From: CAVDRM01 sp963611355
GTDB lineage: Bacteria; Bacillota; Clostridia; Christensenellales; Aristaeellaceae
Length of the DNA: 64,000 nt
NCBI GenBank assembly: GCA_963611355.1
Contig: CAVDRM010000002.1
Span: 62,001 to 126,000 of the forward strand
Direction of reading: 5' to 3'
Every line of letters starts with the position of its first letter. Positions within the stretch are counted from its first letter, which is position 1. A model generated the notes under the pieces. The model was not told the origin of the DNA. It worked only from the letters and a program-made list of their open reading frames with translations, and did no database searches. This document shows, piece by piece, positions 26,101 through 33,746 of the stretch. Made by a program: the position numbers and the translations under genes.

Positions 26101-26625
26101 CAGCACCATCCGCTGCGCGCCCGAAAACGTTTCGTCCTTCAGCGTCCCGCCGCCTGCCGCAACCAGCGTCTTGACAAGCGCGCCGATGGACGCGGGATAG
26201 CGCACCGCATCCGCATACTGGGCGGCAAACAGAGGAGGAAAGCCGCTCCCGCCGCAGAGCGTCACCGCGCCGCGCAGCGGGCAGGACGCTTTTTTCACAA
26301 AGAAGGTGTGAAAGGGCGTTTCCGCCGTTTCGCCGTCCGCCCGCGCCGTCAGCATCAGGGTGATTTTCGCGCCCGCCATGTCTCTTTCTCCGCGCCGCGC
26401 CCCGCCCGCGCTCCATTGCCCATCCGCGTTCGCCAGCCTGAGCTGCGCGTCCGAGCAGAGCACGGCGCCCAGGAGCAGCCCGTCCGTCACGCCCTCCGAG
26501 AACGAAGCCTCCACGATGTCCTCCGGCGCCAAGGCTTCCTCATGCCCGTCCGAATAGGTCAGCGTCCCGCGCAGGGAAAGCTGCCTGTGTTCTCTTGCCA
26601 GCATCTGTTCGATGGTATATGCCAT
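23116..26625 (-). CDS. Large modular tail fibre / receptor-binding protein
   Basis: A 1169-residue tail protein. Residues 1-350 resemble a baseplate-attachment domain (MAYTIEQMLAREHRQLSLRG; PFHTFFVKKASCP). From about 368 to 628 runs a shaft of roughly twenty AVTADKLAAG-like units. Next comes a right-handed beta-helix-like segment (about 720-860), then an SH3-like domain near 887-932 (GGSVTILTLDKVNGGYYMAEADGVIGYVSASY), and a C-terminal domain with ETARLTVRRALDGFSAEKRT that may bind sugar. The order shaft-helix-binding module fits host recognition at the tail tip. It is the largest gene of the cluster and shows no premature stop. Confidence 0.85.
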   Translation of the reverse strand: MAYTIEQMLAREHRQLSLRGTLTYSDGHEEALAPEDIVEASFSEGVTDGLLLGAVLCSDAQLRLANADGQWSAGGARRGERDMAGAKITLMLTARADGETAETPFHTFFVKKASCPLRGAVTLCGGSGFPPLFAAQYADAVRYPASIGALVKTLVAAGGGTLKDETFSGAQRMVLRAPDFSRMTVRQALSVTLTAAGCFLTVDESGLCDVRPVWTDGAPTEIQSAQVISLEAPSPAFGPLAALSVETNAGEKRVLGDADAQKEAYLLTVSQNPLLEYADGEDALAEGLLAALKGLTLSSGRIVVRGGPYPLGTRLSVPDRLGARAVLPVTDRHLSFRCGALHTTVSCRASRPDTGLTLVGGTPAAGGSINGRSLIAGSVQGSALALGAVTTQYLSARAVTADKIAAGAVTADKLTAGAVTTDTLEAGSVTGDKLAARSVTSDKIEAHAVTADKLAASSVTADSLSAGAVRGGHISAGAITAESGILADACVGNAQIGDLSVTDGKIVSVSASKLTAGKIDAQDIAVVNLCADNITTGTLNGQIIPVLGEDKLAQGAVTGGKIAQGAVTGEALAVSSVTADKLAAGSVTSEKILSSAVTADKLSANAVTADSILAGSITADKLSADVGGALDLSANRTITAAVVDGAGVRIGQDGLTVGGARVRIETDSFSVSALKDGNPMFCMDEQGIRAQTVAADSILSPSVVSAGSGGYPFLGSIQATLRSLPSYLSGDVSVTVPAGTYAEDVVLSGFCGRGTLTLSMADGALLFGSIRFLQNACPVVLSGGVVAAAGSVCLSARDCQSLTVLGTRLFGSVRSSEESESRTVYGVDLSRSFALLSGAEISRTDVCVRVLNGALCRMENALGGVSDVYQGTAKGAGALVLRDQHVASGYETVATVEKGGSVTILTLDKVNGGYYMAEADGVIGYVSASYVSNIVQVPAGFRSAANLKYAFVADALSRIFCKGTYPYSGLGACADDAAGDILCADAEALKADSLVPVTPATRTRYTAACCFAQRSPLDASPVAGLAPRQGRYAAPVPAAASDGTSISVWQTISCTGLWVLDNAETIAGTAFETARLTVRRALDGFSAEKRTLHLYGHNMAWTAGESISQMPALIDLNVKTALSAGQEAVIDLPAEVVQMLTRQTIRGFALGETDGALLCMTDECTLDLA
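24740..25510 (-). repeat. In-gene tandem repeats encoding the fibre shaft
   Basis: About twenty imperfect copies of a roughly 30-bp unit encoding [AS]VTADKLAAG and variants (VTSEKI, VTTDTL). The unit alternates hydrophobic and charged positions like other collagen-free fibre shafts. Being coding and imperfect, it is not a CRISPR array. Confidence 0.85.
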
Positions 26626-26628
26626 GGT

Positions 26629-26946
26629 TTATCTCTCCTTCAATATAAGGCGCACCGTGCAGGAACGCGCCCCGACGCTGACGCCGACGCTCTCCGCATA
26701 GCAGGGAACACGGTTTAGGCTGCGCGCCCCGTCCGTGAGCGTCTCAAAGCCGCCCGTCAGCGCATCGCGGATGCGCTGTGCGTCCGCGGCGTCCGCCAAA
26801 CGCCATTCCAGCGTGATTCTGCGCTTGAGCGCGCCGCCGTCCAGCACGATGTTTCCCAGGGCGTTGTATTCGCCCGTGCCCCCGTCCCGCGTTTCCTCGA
26901 TTTGACACAGGCAGGGCGAGGGGACTTGTTGCTCGTTGATCATCAT
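26629..26946 (-). CDS. Small tail protein, DUF6711-like
   Basis: A 105-residue protein placed between tape measure and fibre, where siphovirus distal-tail-associated proteins lie. It reads MMINEQQVPSPCLCQIEETR ... ALKRRITLEWRLADAADAQ, a pattern I associate with the DUF6711 family. ATG 26946 follows GGAAGGTGAAGC; a GTG three codons earlier is possible. The first codons overlap the tape-measure 3' end region. Confidence 0.7.
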   Translation of the reverse strand: MMINEQQVPSPCLCQIEETRDGGTGEYNALGNIVLDGGALKRRITLEWRLADAADAQRIRDALTGGFETLTDGARSLNRVPCYAESVGVSVGARSCTVRLILKER

Positions 26947-26951
26947 TTGCT

Positions 26952-27527
26952 TCACCTTCCCGTCGTCTCGGACACCTGCCGCATGGCGCTGATGGCCGCC
27001 ACGCCCAGCCGATAGCCGTCCACCTCCAAGGGGACGGTGATTTCCAACCGGCGGAGCGCATCATACAGCCTGTCCGCCGTCAGGGTGTCCGTGTTCTGCG
27101 TGAGGGGCGCTGCGGGCAGGCTCTTCATCTGCGGCAGGGTCAAAGCGTCCAAGGACAGGCCTCCGATGCCCAGAGCCGTCTCCTTCACGGAGGCGCGCCC
27201 GCCTGTCAAGCCCTTCACAAAGCCCTCGTCAAAGCGCTCGCCCATTTTCATGGTCACGCGGGAGGGCGAATGGATGTCCAGCGCCTGCCGGAGGGCATTC
27301 TTGGCCGCCTCCGCCACAAGGCGCGCCGACCTGACGACCGCGTCCTTGCGGATAAGCAGGCCGCTTGCCAGGGCGCTCCCCGCGTTTTCGCCGCAGGCGC
27401 GGTATACGCCGGTTAAGTTCTCCGCCTGCGCCGCTGCGGAGCGCATCAGCGCGGACAGCTCGTTCAGCCTCTCCATGAGCGGCTGCGCGTCCGCCGTGAA
27501 GCGGACGGAAAGCTCCTCAAGTGTCAT
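26952..27527 (-). CDS. Very short tape-measure protein
   Basis: A 191-residue protein in the tape-measure position, between the tail chaperones and the distal tail genes. The N-terminus (LEELSVRFTADAQPLMERLNELSALMRSAAA) looks like a tape-measure start, and ALDIHSPSRVTMKMGERFDEGFVKGL is the block normally found near the C-terminus of full-length tape measures of 700-1500 residues. The middle is missing. At about 0.15 nm per residue the tail would be near 29 nm. Either an internal deletion in a dead prophage or a functional mini-tail as in gene transfer agents. It overlaps the chaperone extension by 11 bases. Confidence 0.75.
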   Translation of the reverse strand: MTLEELSVRFTADAQPLMERLNELSALMRSAAAQAENLTGVYRACGENAGSALASGLLIRKDAVVRSARLVAEAAKNALRQALDIHSPSRVTMKMGERFDEGFVKGLTGGRASVKETALGIGGLSLDALTLPQMKSLPAAPLTQNTDTLTADRLYDALRRLEITVPLEVDGYRLGVAAISAMRQVSETTGR

Positions 27528-27834
27528 GCCGCTCCCTTCTGCGCGTCAGCAGCAAAAGACGCGCCTTCATTTCATCATCGGTCATTTCCTCCGCCGGAGC
27601 GGGGAAAAAGCAGGGGCGGGCGGGAAAGCGCTTGGGGGAAAGCAGGGCAACGGCCGTGTACTGGGCGGCGATGAAGGCCGCCGTGTCCGCCATTTCCCGC
27701 TCGGCGCGGGCTGCCCTGAGCAAAAGGAGGATGTCCCGCGGGCTCATGCCGTCATCCCCCGTTTTCCCCGCCTTCGCCGCGCTTTGAAGCAGCGCCCGCG
27801 CCCGCTGTCCTGCGCTTCCCTGCCCCGTCAGCGA
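27517..27834 (-). CDS. Tail assembly chaperone extension (reached by -1 frameshift)
   Basis: This frame is entered from the upstream chaperone gene at a T7 run. It reads SLTGQGSAGQRARALLQSAA and then MSPRDILLLLRAARAEREMA; with the upstream part the fusion would be 197 residues. It also has an ATG at 27747, but no clear RBS there. It corresponds to the 'T' part of lambda gpG-gpGT pairs, which guide tail-tube assembly round the tape measure, and lies directly before the tape-measure gene as expected. Confidence 0.75.
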   Translation of the reverse strand, partial: SLTGQGSAGQRARALLQSAAKAGKTGDDGMSPRDILLLLRAARAEREMADTAAFIAAQYTAVALLSPKRFPARPCFFPAPAEEMTDDEMKARLLLLTRRRERHDT

Positions 27835-28109
27835 AAAAAACCCGCTTCGTCCAGCGCCTCGGCAAAGGCTTCGGAAAGGCTGAGCAGCGAGCCGCCTTCC
27901 TTCATATAGCCCGCCAGCAAATCGCCCGCCTGCTCCAGGGTCACGCGATCCTTACCGTCCAGCAGCCCGCAAAAGAGCAGGGCGCGCAGGGACGATACGG
28001 AGGTGTTCAGCAGGTCGTACAGCGAGCAGCCCAGCGCCTTTTCCGCATCGCACACGGCGCGGACGGAAAAGGAAAGCATCAGCTGTTTCCCGTTCATTTC
28101 CACCGTCAC
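27828..28109 (-). CDS. Tail assembly chaperone (gpG-like)
   Basis: A 93-residue protein: MLSFSVRAVCDAEKALGCSL ... EAFAEALDEAGFFR. Position (after tail tube, before tape measure), size, and the slippery T TTT TTT heptamer six bases before its stop codon identify it as the short form of a gpG/gpGT pair. The start is GTG 28109 overlapping the tail-tube stop, or ATG 28097. Confidence 0.82.
   Translation of the reverse strand: MTVEMNGKQLMLSFSVRAVCDAEKALGCSLYDLLNTSVSSLRALLFCGLLDGKDRVTLEQAGDLLAGYMKEGGSLLSLSEAFAEALDEAGFFR
27834..27840 (-). promoter_or_regulatory. -1 programmed ribosomal frameshift site
   Basis: On the coding strand the zero frame reads GCG GGT TTT TTT CGC TGA. The seven Ts form a canonical X XXY YYZ heptamer, and slipping back one base opens the 105-codon downstream frame. 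Confidence 0.82.
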
Positions 28110-28510
28110 TGCACCGTCACCCCGCCCGTAACCCTGAGGACGGCGCCGAAGCCCGTCGGCTCATCCACCTGCGCCCCGCCCAGCCACACGGTTTTGACAA
28201 AGGCGGTGAACAGCGCCCTCTGCCCGTCCGGAAAGCAGACGGAAAAGTCCGCCGCTGCGCCGCTCAGATAGAGGGTGCGCAGGAGGGTCTGCCCTGCCGC
28301 CGCGCTGTCCAAATAGCCCTCCACGGTGATTTCGCCCGCATCCCGCACGCCCTGCGCGTAGGTGCGGAAGCCGTCCTCGCTGTCTAAAGTGGTGGTGTCC
28401 AGCATTTCGCTGTCCAGCCTGATTTCGCTGATGCTCCGAAGCTGCCCGATCACAGTCTCCGTATGATCCGCCGTGCAGCGGAGCGTCGTGCCCATTGATT
28501 TTTGAAGCAT
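28106..28510 (-). CDS. Tail tube protein
   Basis: A 134-residue protein in the major-tail-protein position. MGTTLRCTADHTETVIGQLR and LDTTTLDSEDGFRTYAQGVRDAGEITVEGYL are typical of Clostridia siphovirus tube subunits, whose hexamers stack to form the tube. The RBS GGAGGAAAAGG precedes ATG 28510. Confidence 0.85.
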   Translation of the reverse strand: MLQKSMGTTLRCTADHTETVIGQLRSISEIRLDSEMLDTTTLDSEDGFRTYAQGVRDAGEITVEGYLDSAAAGQTLLRTLYLSGAAADFSVCFPDGQRALFTAFVKTVWLGGAQVDEPTGFGAVLRVTGGVTVQ

Positions 28511-28537
28511 GTTCCTTTTCCTCCTTCAACACTGCCA

Positions 28538-28879
28538 TCAGAATCGTTCTTGAAAGGAAGCATAGCAGTGTATCCTGTGCGCCTGCGCCGCCTCGTGAAA
28601 GCTGATATTCCAGCCGAATTTGTTCAGCCCGCATTCGGCCAGCACCTGAAAGGCCCTGCGCAGCAGGGCGCAGCTTTCCTCCCGTGTCTCGCCCCACACG
28701 GTCATCTCGTACAAATCTTCCGTTTCAAACAGCCCTCTGTCCAGCAGAAAGCGCGGCTTTACCTCCTGAAGCATCAGCGTCACGCAGGGCAGCTGCGGCG
28801 GGGTTTTTGCATACGAGCACTGCGCGGGCAGCCCGGCCTTCTGCATCTCGTCCGCGATTTCCTGTGAATAGTCCTTCAT
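28538..28879 (-). CDS. Tail completion / minor capsid 3-like protein
   Basis: A 113-residue protein (MKDYSQEIADEMQKAG; LLDRGLFETEDLYEMTVWGE). By position between the HK97-gp10-like protein and the tail tube it is the tail terminator or completion protein that caps the tube before head joining. Family assignment is mostly positional. Confidence 0.7.
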   Translation of the reverse strand: MKDYSQEIADEMQKAGLPAQCSYAKTPPQLPCVTLMLQEVKPRFLLDRGLFETEDLYEMTVWGETREESCALLRRAFQVLAECGLNKFGWNISFHEAAQAHRIHCYASFQERF

Positions 28880-28880
28880 G

Positions 28881-29186
28881 TTACATCTCCTCCCTGATGC
28901 TTCGCAGCATCATCTGCACAAATTCATTCTCTGCCATCGCCGTTCTCAAAAACGGCGTTTTTTGTTCAACGAACGCCACATAAGGCGCCGAAGCGGTTAA
29001 TTCAAAGCCGTTATTCTCCACTTTGACGGAAATGGAGGCCCGCAGCGCACCCGTCTGCACGGGGCAGAAGGCGCAGGCGTTCTGATAGGCTTCATCCGCC
29101 GCACGCCGAAGCCCGCGCTGCAGGCCGCGCTCAGCGCCCCTCGTCATGCGCCGCAGTTTTTCCGCAAAGGCCGATAATTCGCTCAT
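28881..29186 (-). CDS. HK97 gp10-like neck protein
   Basis: A 101-residue protein with the family hallmark CPVQTGALRASI and then PYVAFVEQKTPFLRTAM. It overlaps the upstream stop as ATGA. It belongs to the neck between head and tail. ATG 29186 is preferred to the longer frame, which only adds sequence overlapping the upstream gene. Confidence 0.82.
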   Translation of the reverse strand: MSELSAFAEKLRRMTRGAERGLQRGLRRAADEAYQNACAFCPVQTGALRASISVKVENNGFELTASAPYVAFVEQKTPFLRTAMAENEFVQMMLRSIREEM

Positions 29187-29446
29187 ATGCCCTCCCGTCT
29201 TGGGATGCGCCGCGCCAGCACCGCCGTGTGCGAGGCCAGCCGCCGGACGTGCAGCGCCCGAAACGGCGCGCCGTCCAGGGTGAAGGTGTCGCCCGCCGCG
29301 CACGGGGCGTAATAGGGCAGGAGAAACGTATGCGTCCCCTCATCGTCCTGCCCGTAGCCCCGCCGCTCAAAGGACGGGGACGCCGGGCATACACGCGCCC
29401 GCAGCGCCTGTCCGTGCAGGGTGATTTCCCGAAGCCCTCTTTTCAT
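29183..29446 (-). CDS. Head closure / minor capsid 1-like protein
   Basis: An 87-residue protein (MKRGLREITLHGQALRARVC; FTLDGAPFRALHVRRLASHT). Position after the capsid gene and before the gp10-like gene matches the head-closure (stopper) protein. Start and upstream stop overlap as TGATG, suggesting coupled translation. A start at ATG 29455 is also possible. Confidence 0.7.
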   Translation of the reverse strand: MKRGLREITLHGQALRARVCPASPSFERRGYGQDDEGTHTFLLPYYAPCAAGDTFTLDGAPFRALHVRRLASHTAVLARRIPRREGI

Positions 29447-30687
29447 CAGCCGCATTCGCTTCCTCCCGTCCGGCACAGGCGGTACGCCAGCACCTCCTGC
29501 CTTATGTCCTCCGGCAGCCCGTCCATAGCGCGGGAAACATCGCCCTCCTGATGCGATTTTTCCCCCTCCGCGCCGCGCCGCGCATAGAAGACGGCCGCCA
29601 GCCGCACCACGGCGTTGTGCAGGCTCTCCGCCATGCTCAGCAGCTCCTTCTTATGCACCATGTCATAGCCGCGCACCACGCGCAGGGAAATGCCGTTGTA
29701 GTGGGTGGTGTAGCTCTCCACGCCGCCGGGCGTGGGCAGGGGGCGGGTGACGAAGGCGAACGCCATCGGATGGAAGGCAAGGTTCGCCGTGTGGCTGCCG
29801 GCCAGCTGCACCGCGGCGCCCGCCGCGCAGGTAACGCAGGGCGACAGGCGGACGGAGACTGCGCCGCCGGAGGCCGCCGCGTCCGCCAGCACCGTGTGCT
29901 GCGTCTGCCTGCCGCTTTCGCCGATGGAAAGAAGGTCGCCCTTTTTAAGGCTGCCGCTCAGGGACGTGCCGGTCAAAATGACCGTTTCCGCGCCGGAGGC
30001 GGCGTTCTTTACGGTGATGACGCCGGACGCGCTCAAATCGCCCGCCGTGTGGACGCACACGCTCTGGGACATGAAGTTGTCCAGCCCCATCACGCGGCCG
30101 ATGCTGCCCTCCCTGAGGCCCTCGCTGCTGCCGGATTTTTCCGCATGGACGATGGCGTCCAGCGCGGTAAAGGCGGCGTCCGCCTCCGCGTCCCACAGGG
30201 CGACGCGGCCGGAGACCGGCACGTTCTGCCGGTTGAGCTGTTTCCGTGCCTCGGCCAGCACGGACAGGGTGCCGGGCGTCTTGCCCGCCTCGCCCACAAA
30301 GGTGGGCACGTCCCTGTACAGCGTCAGGCCGTCGGCGTTGATTTTCTTGGCCAGCGCGGCGGCGGCAGGCTCGATGAACACGCGCTCCAAATCATCGATG
30401 CAGGTCGCGCCCTGAAGCGCCTCGATGCCCACGTCCACGGTGGCGATGCGGTCGAGCGTCACGTCCACGGCGCTCTCCTCAATGTCCTGCTGGCTGACGC
30501 CCACGCTTGGGTCAAAGTCGTGCGCGGTCAGCACCACGGGCCTGCGCACACGGATGGTGTCGCCGAGCTTGCCCGCAAAGTCGTCGGAATAGTCGCGGTG
30601 AATGAGGTTCGGGAACACCAGATGCTCCATCAGGCGCGGCAGGGCTGCGCGGGCAAAGTCCCGAACGGACAGAAATGCATTGGCCAT
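29446..30687 (-). CDS. Major capsid protein (P22 coat-like) fused to a head-tail connector C-terminus
   Basis: A 413-residue product. Residues 1-345 follow the P22-coat-like capsid family (MANAFLSVRDFARAALPRLM; EGSIGRVMGLDNFMSQSV; FHPMAFAFVTRPL; YNGISLRVVRGYDMVHKK). Family members normally end with a 'YGVKTLYPEL'-type segment after this. Here residues 350-413 instead read SLHNAVVRLAAVFYARRGAE GEKSHQEGDVSRAM, which is the C-terminal pattern of gp6-like/DUF3199 head-tail connectors, the gene expected next. No separate connector gene is present. An in-frame deletion near 29640 joining both genes explains this. Whether the fusion still assembles is unknown. Confidence 0.82.
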   Translation of the reverse strand: MANAFLSVRDFARAALPRLMEHLVFPNLIHRDYSDDFAGKLGDTIRVRRPVVLTAHDFDPSVGVSQQDIEESAVDVTLDRIATVDVGIEALQGATCIDDLERVFIEPAAAALAKKINADGLTLYRDVPTFVGEAGKTPGTLSVLAEARKQLNRQNVPVSGRVALWDAEADAAFTALDAIVHAEKSGSSEGLREGSIGRVMGLDNFMSQSVCVHTAGDLSASGVITVKNAASGAETVILTGTSLSGSLKKGDLLSIGESGRQTQHTVLADAAASGGAVSVRLSPCVTCAAGAAVQLAGSHTANLAFHPMAFAFVTRPLPTPGGVESYTTHYNGISLRVVRGYDMVHKKELLSMAESLHNAVVRLAAVFYARRGAEGEKSHQEGDVSRAMDGLPEDIRQEVLAYRLCRTGGSECG

Positions 30688-30704
30688 AGGGTTTGTCCTC
30701 CTTC

Positions 30705-31133
30705 TTAATGGCGGCTTGTAATATAGTCGAAGTATTCTTCGTCCGTTAATTCACGAACGTCCTGAAACGGCAGGCTGTCGTCCGGCGTGCTGCCGGACAG
30801 ACGCTGCTCCACGCCCTGCTGCACGGCGGCTCGAAACGCCTTTTCCAGAGCGGATACCACGGTTTCGACCGCCTCCTCGCTTTGAACGGAGAGCGCCTCC
30901 GCAAGCTCCGGCGGCAGGCCGCGCTTTTTGAGCGCCTCCTCGCAGGAGATTTGGAGGGCGCGGGCGGTCAAATCCCCCTCGCGGCGCTCGATGTCCTTTT
31001 CCCGTGCGTCCAGTCTTGCGGCGGCGGCCTGCAGCGCCGAATCCACCTGCGTGCGCACCTCCTCCCGAAGCAGGGCGGACAGCGCCTCCCGCTCCGTGTT
31101 TTCCGCCTGCACTTGGCTTCTGTTGTCTTCCAT
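30705..31133 (-). CDS. Phage capsid scaffolding protein (DUF4355-like)
   Basis: A 142-residue, highly charged, coiled-coil-rich protein (LREEVRTQVDSALQAAAARL DAREKDIERREG) lying just before the capsid gene, as scaffolds do. ATG 31133 has AAAGGAGACGAG upstream; the frame continues 52 codons upstream inside the portal gene but that part is shadow sequence. It would direct procapsid assembly and then leave. Confidence 0.82.
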   Translation of the reverse strand: MEDNRSQVQAENTEREALSALLREEVRTQVDSALQAAAARLDAREKDIERREGDLTARALQISCEEALKKRGLPPELAEALSVQSEEAVETVVSALEKAFRAAVQQGVEQRLSGSTPDDSLPFQDVRELTDEEYFDYITSRH

Positions 31134-31152
31134 GATGTTCTCGTCTCCTTTC

Positions 31153-32421
31153 TTATTTTTCCATGAACGGCAGCTGGGACAAAAGCACCTTGTCCGGCAC
31201 CATGCCCTCCAGCGTCCGCACCATCTGCGCGGTTTCCAAGGCGTCCTGCGGCAGGGAGCGCTCAAACACCATGCGCACCTTGTCCGCATCCAAAGGGCGC
31301 TCGCCCCGGACGCTTAAAAAGGCGGCATAGGCGCGCAGCCTTTCGCGCAGCGCCTCCCGAAACCATCTCTCCTTGATGCGCGTGAGCTGCTCCAGACCCA
31401 GCAGCTTATAGCGCATGGCGACCCCGCTGGCGTTCCCCGCAAAGTGCTCGTCCGCAAGGTCGGGCACCATGCACAGCTTGTGGATATCGCTCTTTAAGGA
31501 AAGGCGGAGCGCCTCCGCGTCCCCGCCGGCATTCGGGCGGGTCAGGAACTGCACGGCGGCGTCCCTGTCGGGCAGGTACAGGAGCTTGTCCTGCCGAAGC
31601 TGCTGCGCGGGCGTGCGCCCCCTCTCATCCGGCAGAAGCTGTGCCCCCGTGATGACCAGCAGCGCGTTCACCAGCTGCTCCGCGTCGTTCAGCCGGTCGC
31701 TCTGCACGGTGTCGTAGGCGTCCAGGAGGCTGAGCACGCTCTCAAAATCGCCCGTCTCCTCATCGTTGTTCCAGTATTCGATGAGCGGCACGCGCCCGAA
31801 GTAGTGCGGCGTTTGACGGTCGGGGTTTTTCTTGCCGAGCTCCGACAGGCAGGCGGCGCGGTAAACCACGCTCCTGTCCTTCAAAAAGACCGTGACCTCG
31901 TGCGCCCTGGGGCGGCCTCTTTCATCCGTCACCGCCCTGTGCGACACGCCGAACAGCGGCCTTGCGGCGACGGTGGTATCATAGACCACGAAGGCCGTGC
32001 GCGGGTCGAGCGCCGCAGAGCGGGGCGTCACGCTTTCGTCCGCATAGACCAGCTCCACGCCCTTTCCGAACAGGCTCTGCGCCCGCGCCAGTTCCATGTC
32101 CGCGCTCTGCACATCCGCGGCGCGGTAGGCGGCGATGAGGGGACGCAGCGCCTCCTCCTGCTCCTCGTCCTGATAGGAAACGGGGCTGCCCGTCAGATAG
32201 CCCGCCGCCACGCTGACCACATAGCGTGCGTAGGCATGGGACAGGCGGTTGTTGGGCAGGCCCTCCGGCCTCGTCCTTCTGTTGATGGGACCGCGCAGGG
32301 CGTAGTAGTCGTGCAGGCGGTTCATGCGCCCGACGTCCTTTTCATGCTCCTCCAGCACCCCGCGCAGCAGCCTGCCCGAAGGCGCGCCGTTTTGCAGAAG
32401 GCTCTTTTCTCGTCTGATCAT
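31153..32421 (-). CDS. Phage portal protein (SPP1 gp6-like)
   Basis: A 422-residue portal, forming the dodecameric ring through which DNA is pumped. It shows HDYYALRGPINRRTRPEGLPNNRL, YVVSVAAGYLTGSPVSY, PLIEYWNNDEETGDFESVL and ASGVAMRYKLLGLEQL, all family blocks. ATG 32421 follows AAAGGAGC; a start ten codons upstream overlaps the terminase stop but has no RBS. Intact by length. Confidence 0.9.
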   Translation of the reverse strand: MIRREKSLLQNGAPSGRLLRGVLEEHEKDVGRMNRLHDYYALRGPINRRTRPEGLPNNRLSHAYARYVVSVAAGYLTGSPVSYQDEEQEEALRPLIAAYRAADVQSADMELARAQSLFGKGVELVYADESVTPRSAALDPRTAFVVYDTTVAARPLFGVSHRAVTDERGRPRAHEVTVFLKDRSVVYRAACLSELGKKNPDRQTPHYFGRVPLIEYWNNDEETGDFESVLSLLDAYDTVQSDRLNDAEQLVNALLVITGAQLLPDERGRTPAQQLRQDKLLYLPDRDAAVQFLTRPNAGGDAEALRLSLKSDIHKLCMVPDLADEHFAGNASGVAMRYKLLGLEQLTRIKERWFREALRERLRAYAAFLSVRGERPLDADKVRMVFERSLPQDALETAQMVRTLEGMVPDKVLLSQLPFMEK

Positions 32422-32447
32422 CTTGCTCCTTTCAGTGTGTCCCTGTG

Positions 32448-33746
32448 TCATTCTCCGCTCTCCGTCCGCGCATACCGCGCTTCCATGTCATAGGTGAGCG
32501 CGTATCGAAGGGCGTCAATCAGGTGGTTGTTCCTGTCCTCCGGATAGGGCAGCAAGGCGCCGTCCCTGTCCTTTTTGAAGCAGTAGGCGGACAGCTCATT
32601 GCGCATATGGCGGCAGCGGGGGCTGACGATGATTTCATGCCCGCGCAGCCACTGCAGGCCGTACATCACGCTGTCCGGCCCCTTGCGGGCGGGCCGCGCA
32701 TAAAGCCCCAGGTCGCACAGCTCCCGAATGGATTTGGGCTCCGCGCTGTCGCAGAGGACGAGCCCCTGCCCGCACACGGGCTTTAATCGCTCATACAGGG
32801 CGCGGTTGGTCAGCCCGCGCTCGTACATTTCGTCCGTGACGCAGATTTTCCGCGCCCGCCTGTTATACAGCACCCGAACGAAGCCGCAGGGGTCTGTGGA
32901 AAACCCGAAGTCCAGCCCCATGCGCGTTTCGCCCGATATGTCCCCGTCCGTGTCCGCCACGCGCCAGTTCGTGAACACCGCGTCCGCAGGGATGCCCCAC
33001 GCGCCGTCCGTGTACACGCGGCGGAAGTAGGGGTCCCGCTCGTTAAGGAGCGCCTGCCTGTCCTCGTCCGTCAGGAAGCGGTTGTCGCGGAAGCTCGTGC
33101 GGACAAAGAGCGTGCTGTCGGTTTGAGAAACCTGCTTTTCCTCATCGCAGCCGTCAAAAAACTCGCGGTATATCCAGTGCGATTTGGAGACGGGGTTGAA
33201 CGAGAGCGTCAGCCGCTTTTGAAAGGGGCTGAGGCCGCGCAGACGCTTGTCCAGCTGCTTGAGCTCCGCCCTGTCCAGCTCCGTGGCCTCCTCGACCCAG
33301 ATATCGGTCAGCACGCCCTGCTGCGGGGTGACGGACTTGATTTTTTCGGCATCGTCCATCCCAAGGAAGATAATCTGTGCGCCGTTTGCGGCGGTCAGCA
33401 CCGCGTCCGCCTTGTTCAGGGTGAAGTACCTGTCCGCCTGAAGCCGCCCGACGGCCTTTTTCACCTCGTTCATGCAGCTTGTGCGGAGCGTCCTGAACAC
33501 CTTGCGCACAATCAGCACGTTCCTTCCCTCCAGCGCGGCGACGGCCGCCCTCGTCGCCAGAAACACGCTTTTCCCGCTCGCCGCCCCGCCGTAAAAGAGC
33601 TGATAGCGGTGCGTATCGTGCAGAAAGGGCACATACACTGGATTCAGGCTGTCTGCCGGCAGGGTCAGCGTTTTTTTGCCCGGCCTGCCGGCAGCGGCGT
33701 TTGTCAGCCGCTGCCCGGTTTCCGCAGCCTCATGCCCCGCAGTCAA
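32448..33746 (-). CDS. Terminase large subunit (PBSX/Terminase_3 type)
   Basis: A 432-residue packaging motor. The ATPase has Walker A YGGAASGKSVFLATR and Walker B ILTDIWVEEATE-like residues (LTDIWVEEATE). The RNase H-like nuclease shows GLDFGFSTDP and LCDSAEPKSI with the third acid in HLIDALRYAL. It is apparently intact. PBSX-type terminases include headful packagers, which suits generalised packaging of host DNA, though that is not proven here. Confidence 0.92.
   Translation of the reverse strand: MTAGHEAAETGQRLTNAAAGRPGKKTLTLPADSLNPVYVPFLHDTHRYQLFYGGAASGKSVFLATRAAVAALEGRNVLIVRKVFRTLRTSCMNEVKKAVGRLQADRYFTLNKADAVLTAANGAQIIFLGMDDAEKIKSVTPQQGVLTDIWVEEATELDRAELKQLDKRLRGLSPFQKRLTLSFNPVSKSHWIYREFFDGCDEEKQVSQTDSTLFVRTSFRDNRFLTDEDRQALLNERDPYFRRVYTDGAWGIPADAVFTNWRVADTDGDISGETRMGLDFGFSTDPCGFVRVLYNRRARKICVTDEMYERGLTNRALYERLKPVCGQGLVLCDSAEPKSIRELCDLGLYARPARKGPDSVMYGLQWLRGHEIIVSPRCRHMRNELSAYCFKKDRDGALLPYPEDRNNHLIDALRYALTYDMEARYARTESGE

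Noticed and set aside
24533..26200. 555-codon plus-strand frame over the tail fibre gene
   Set aside because: Its repeats mirror those of the fibre shaft on the other strand; no RBS.
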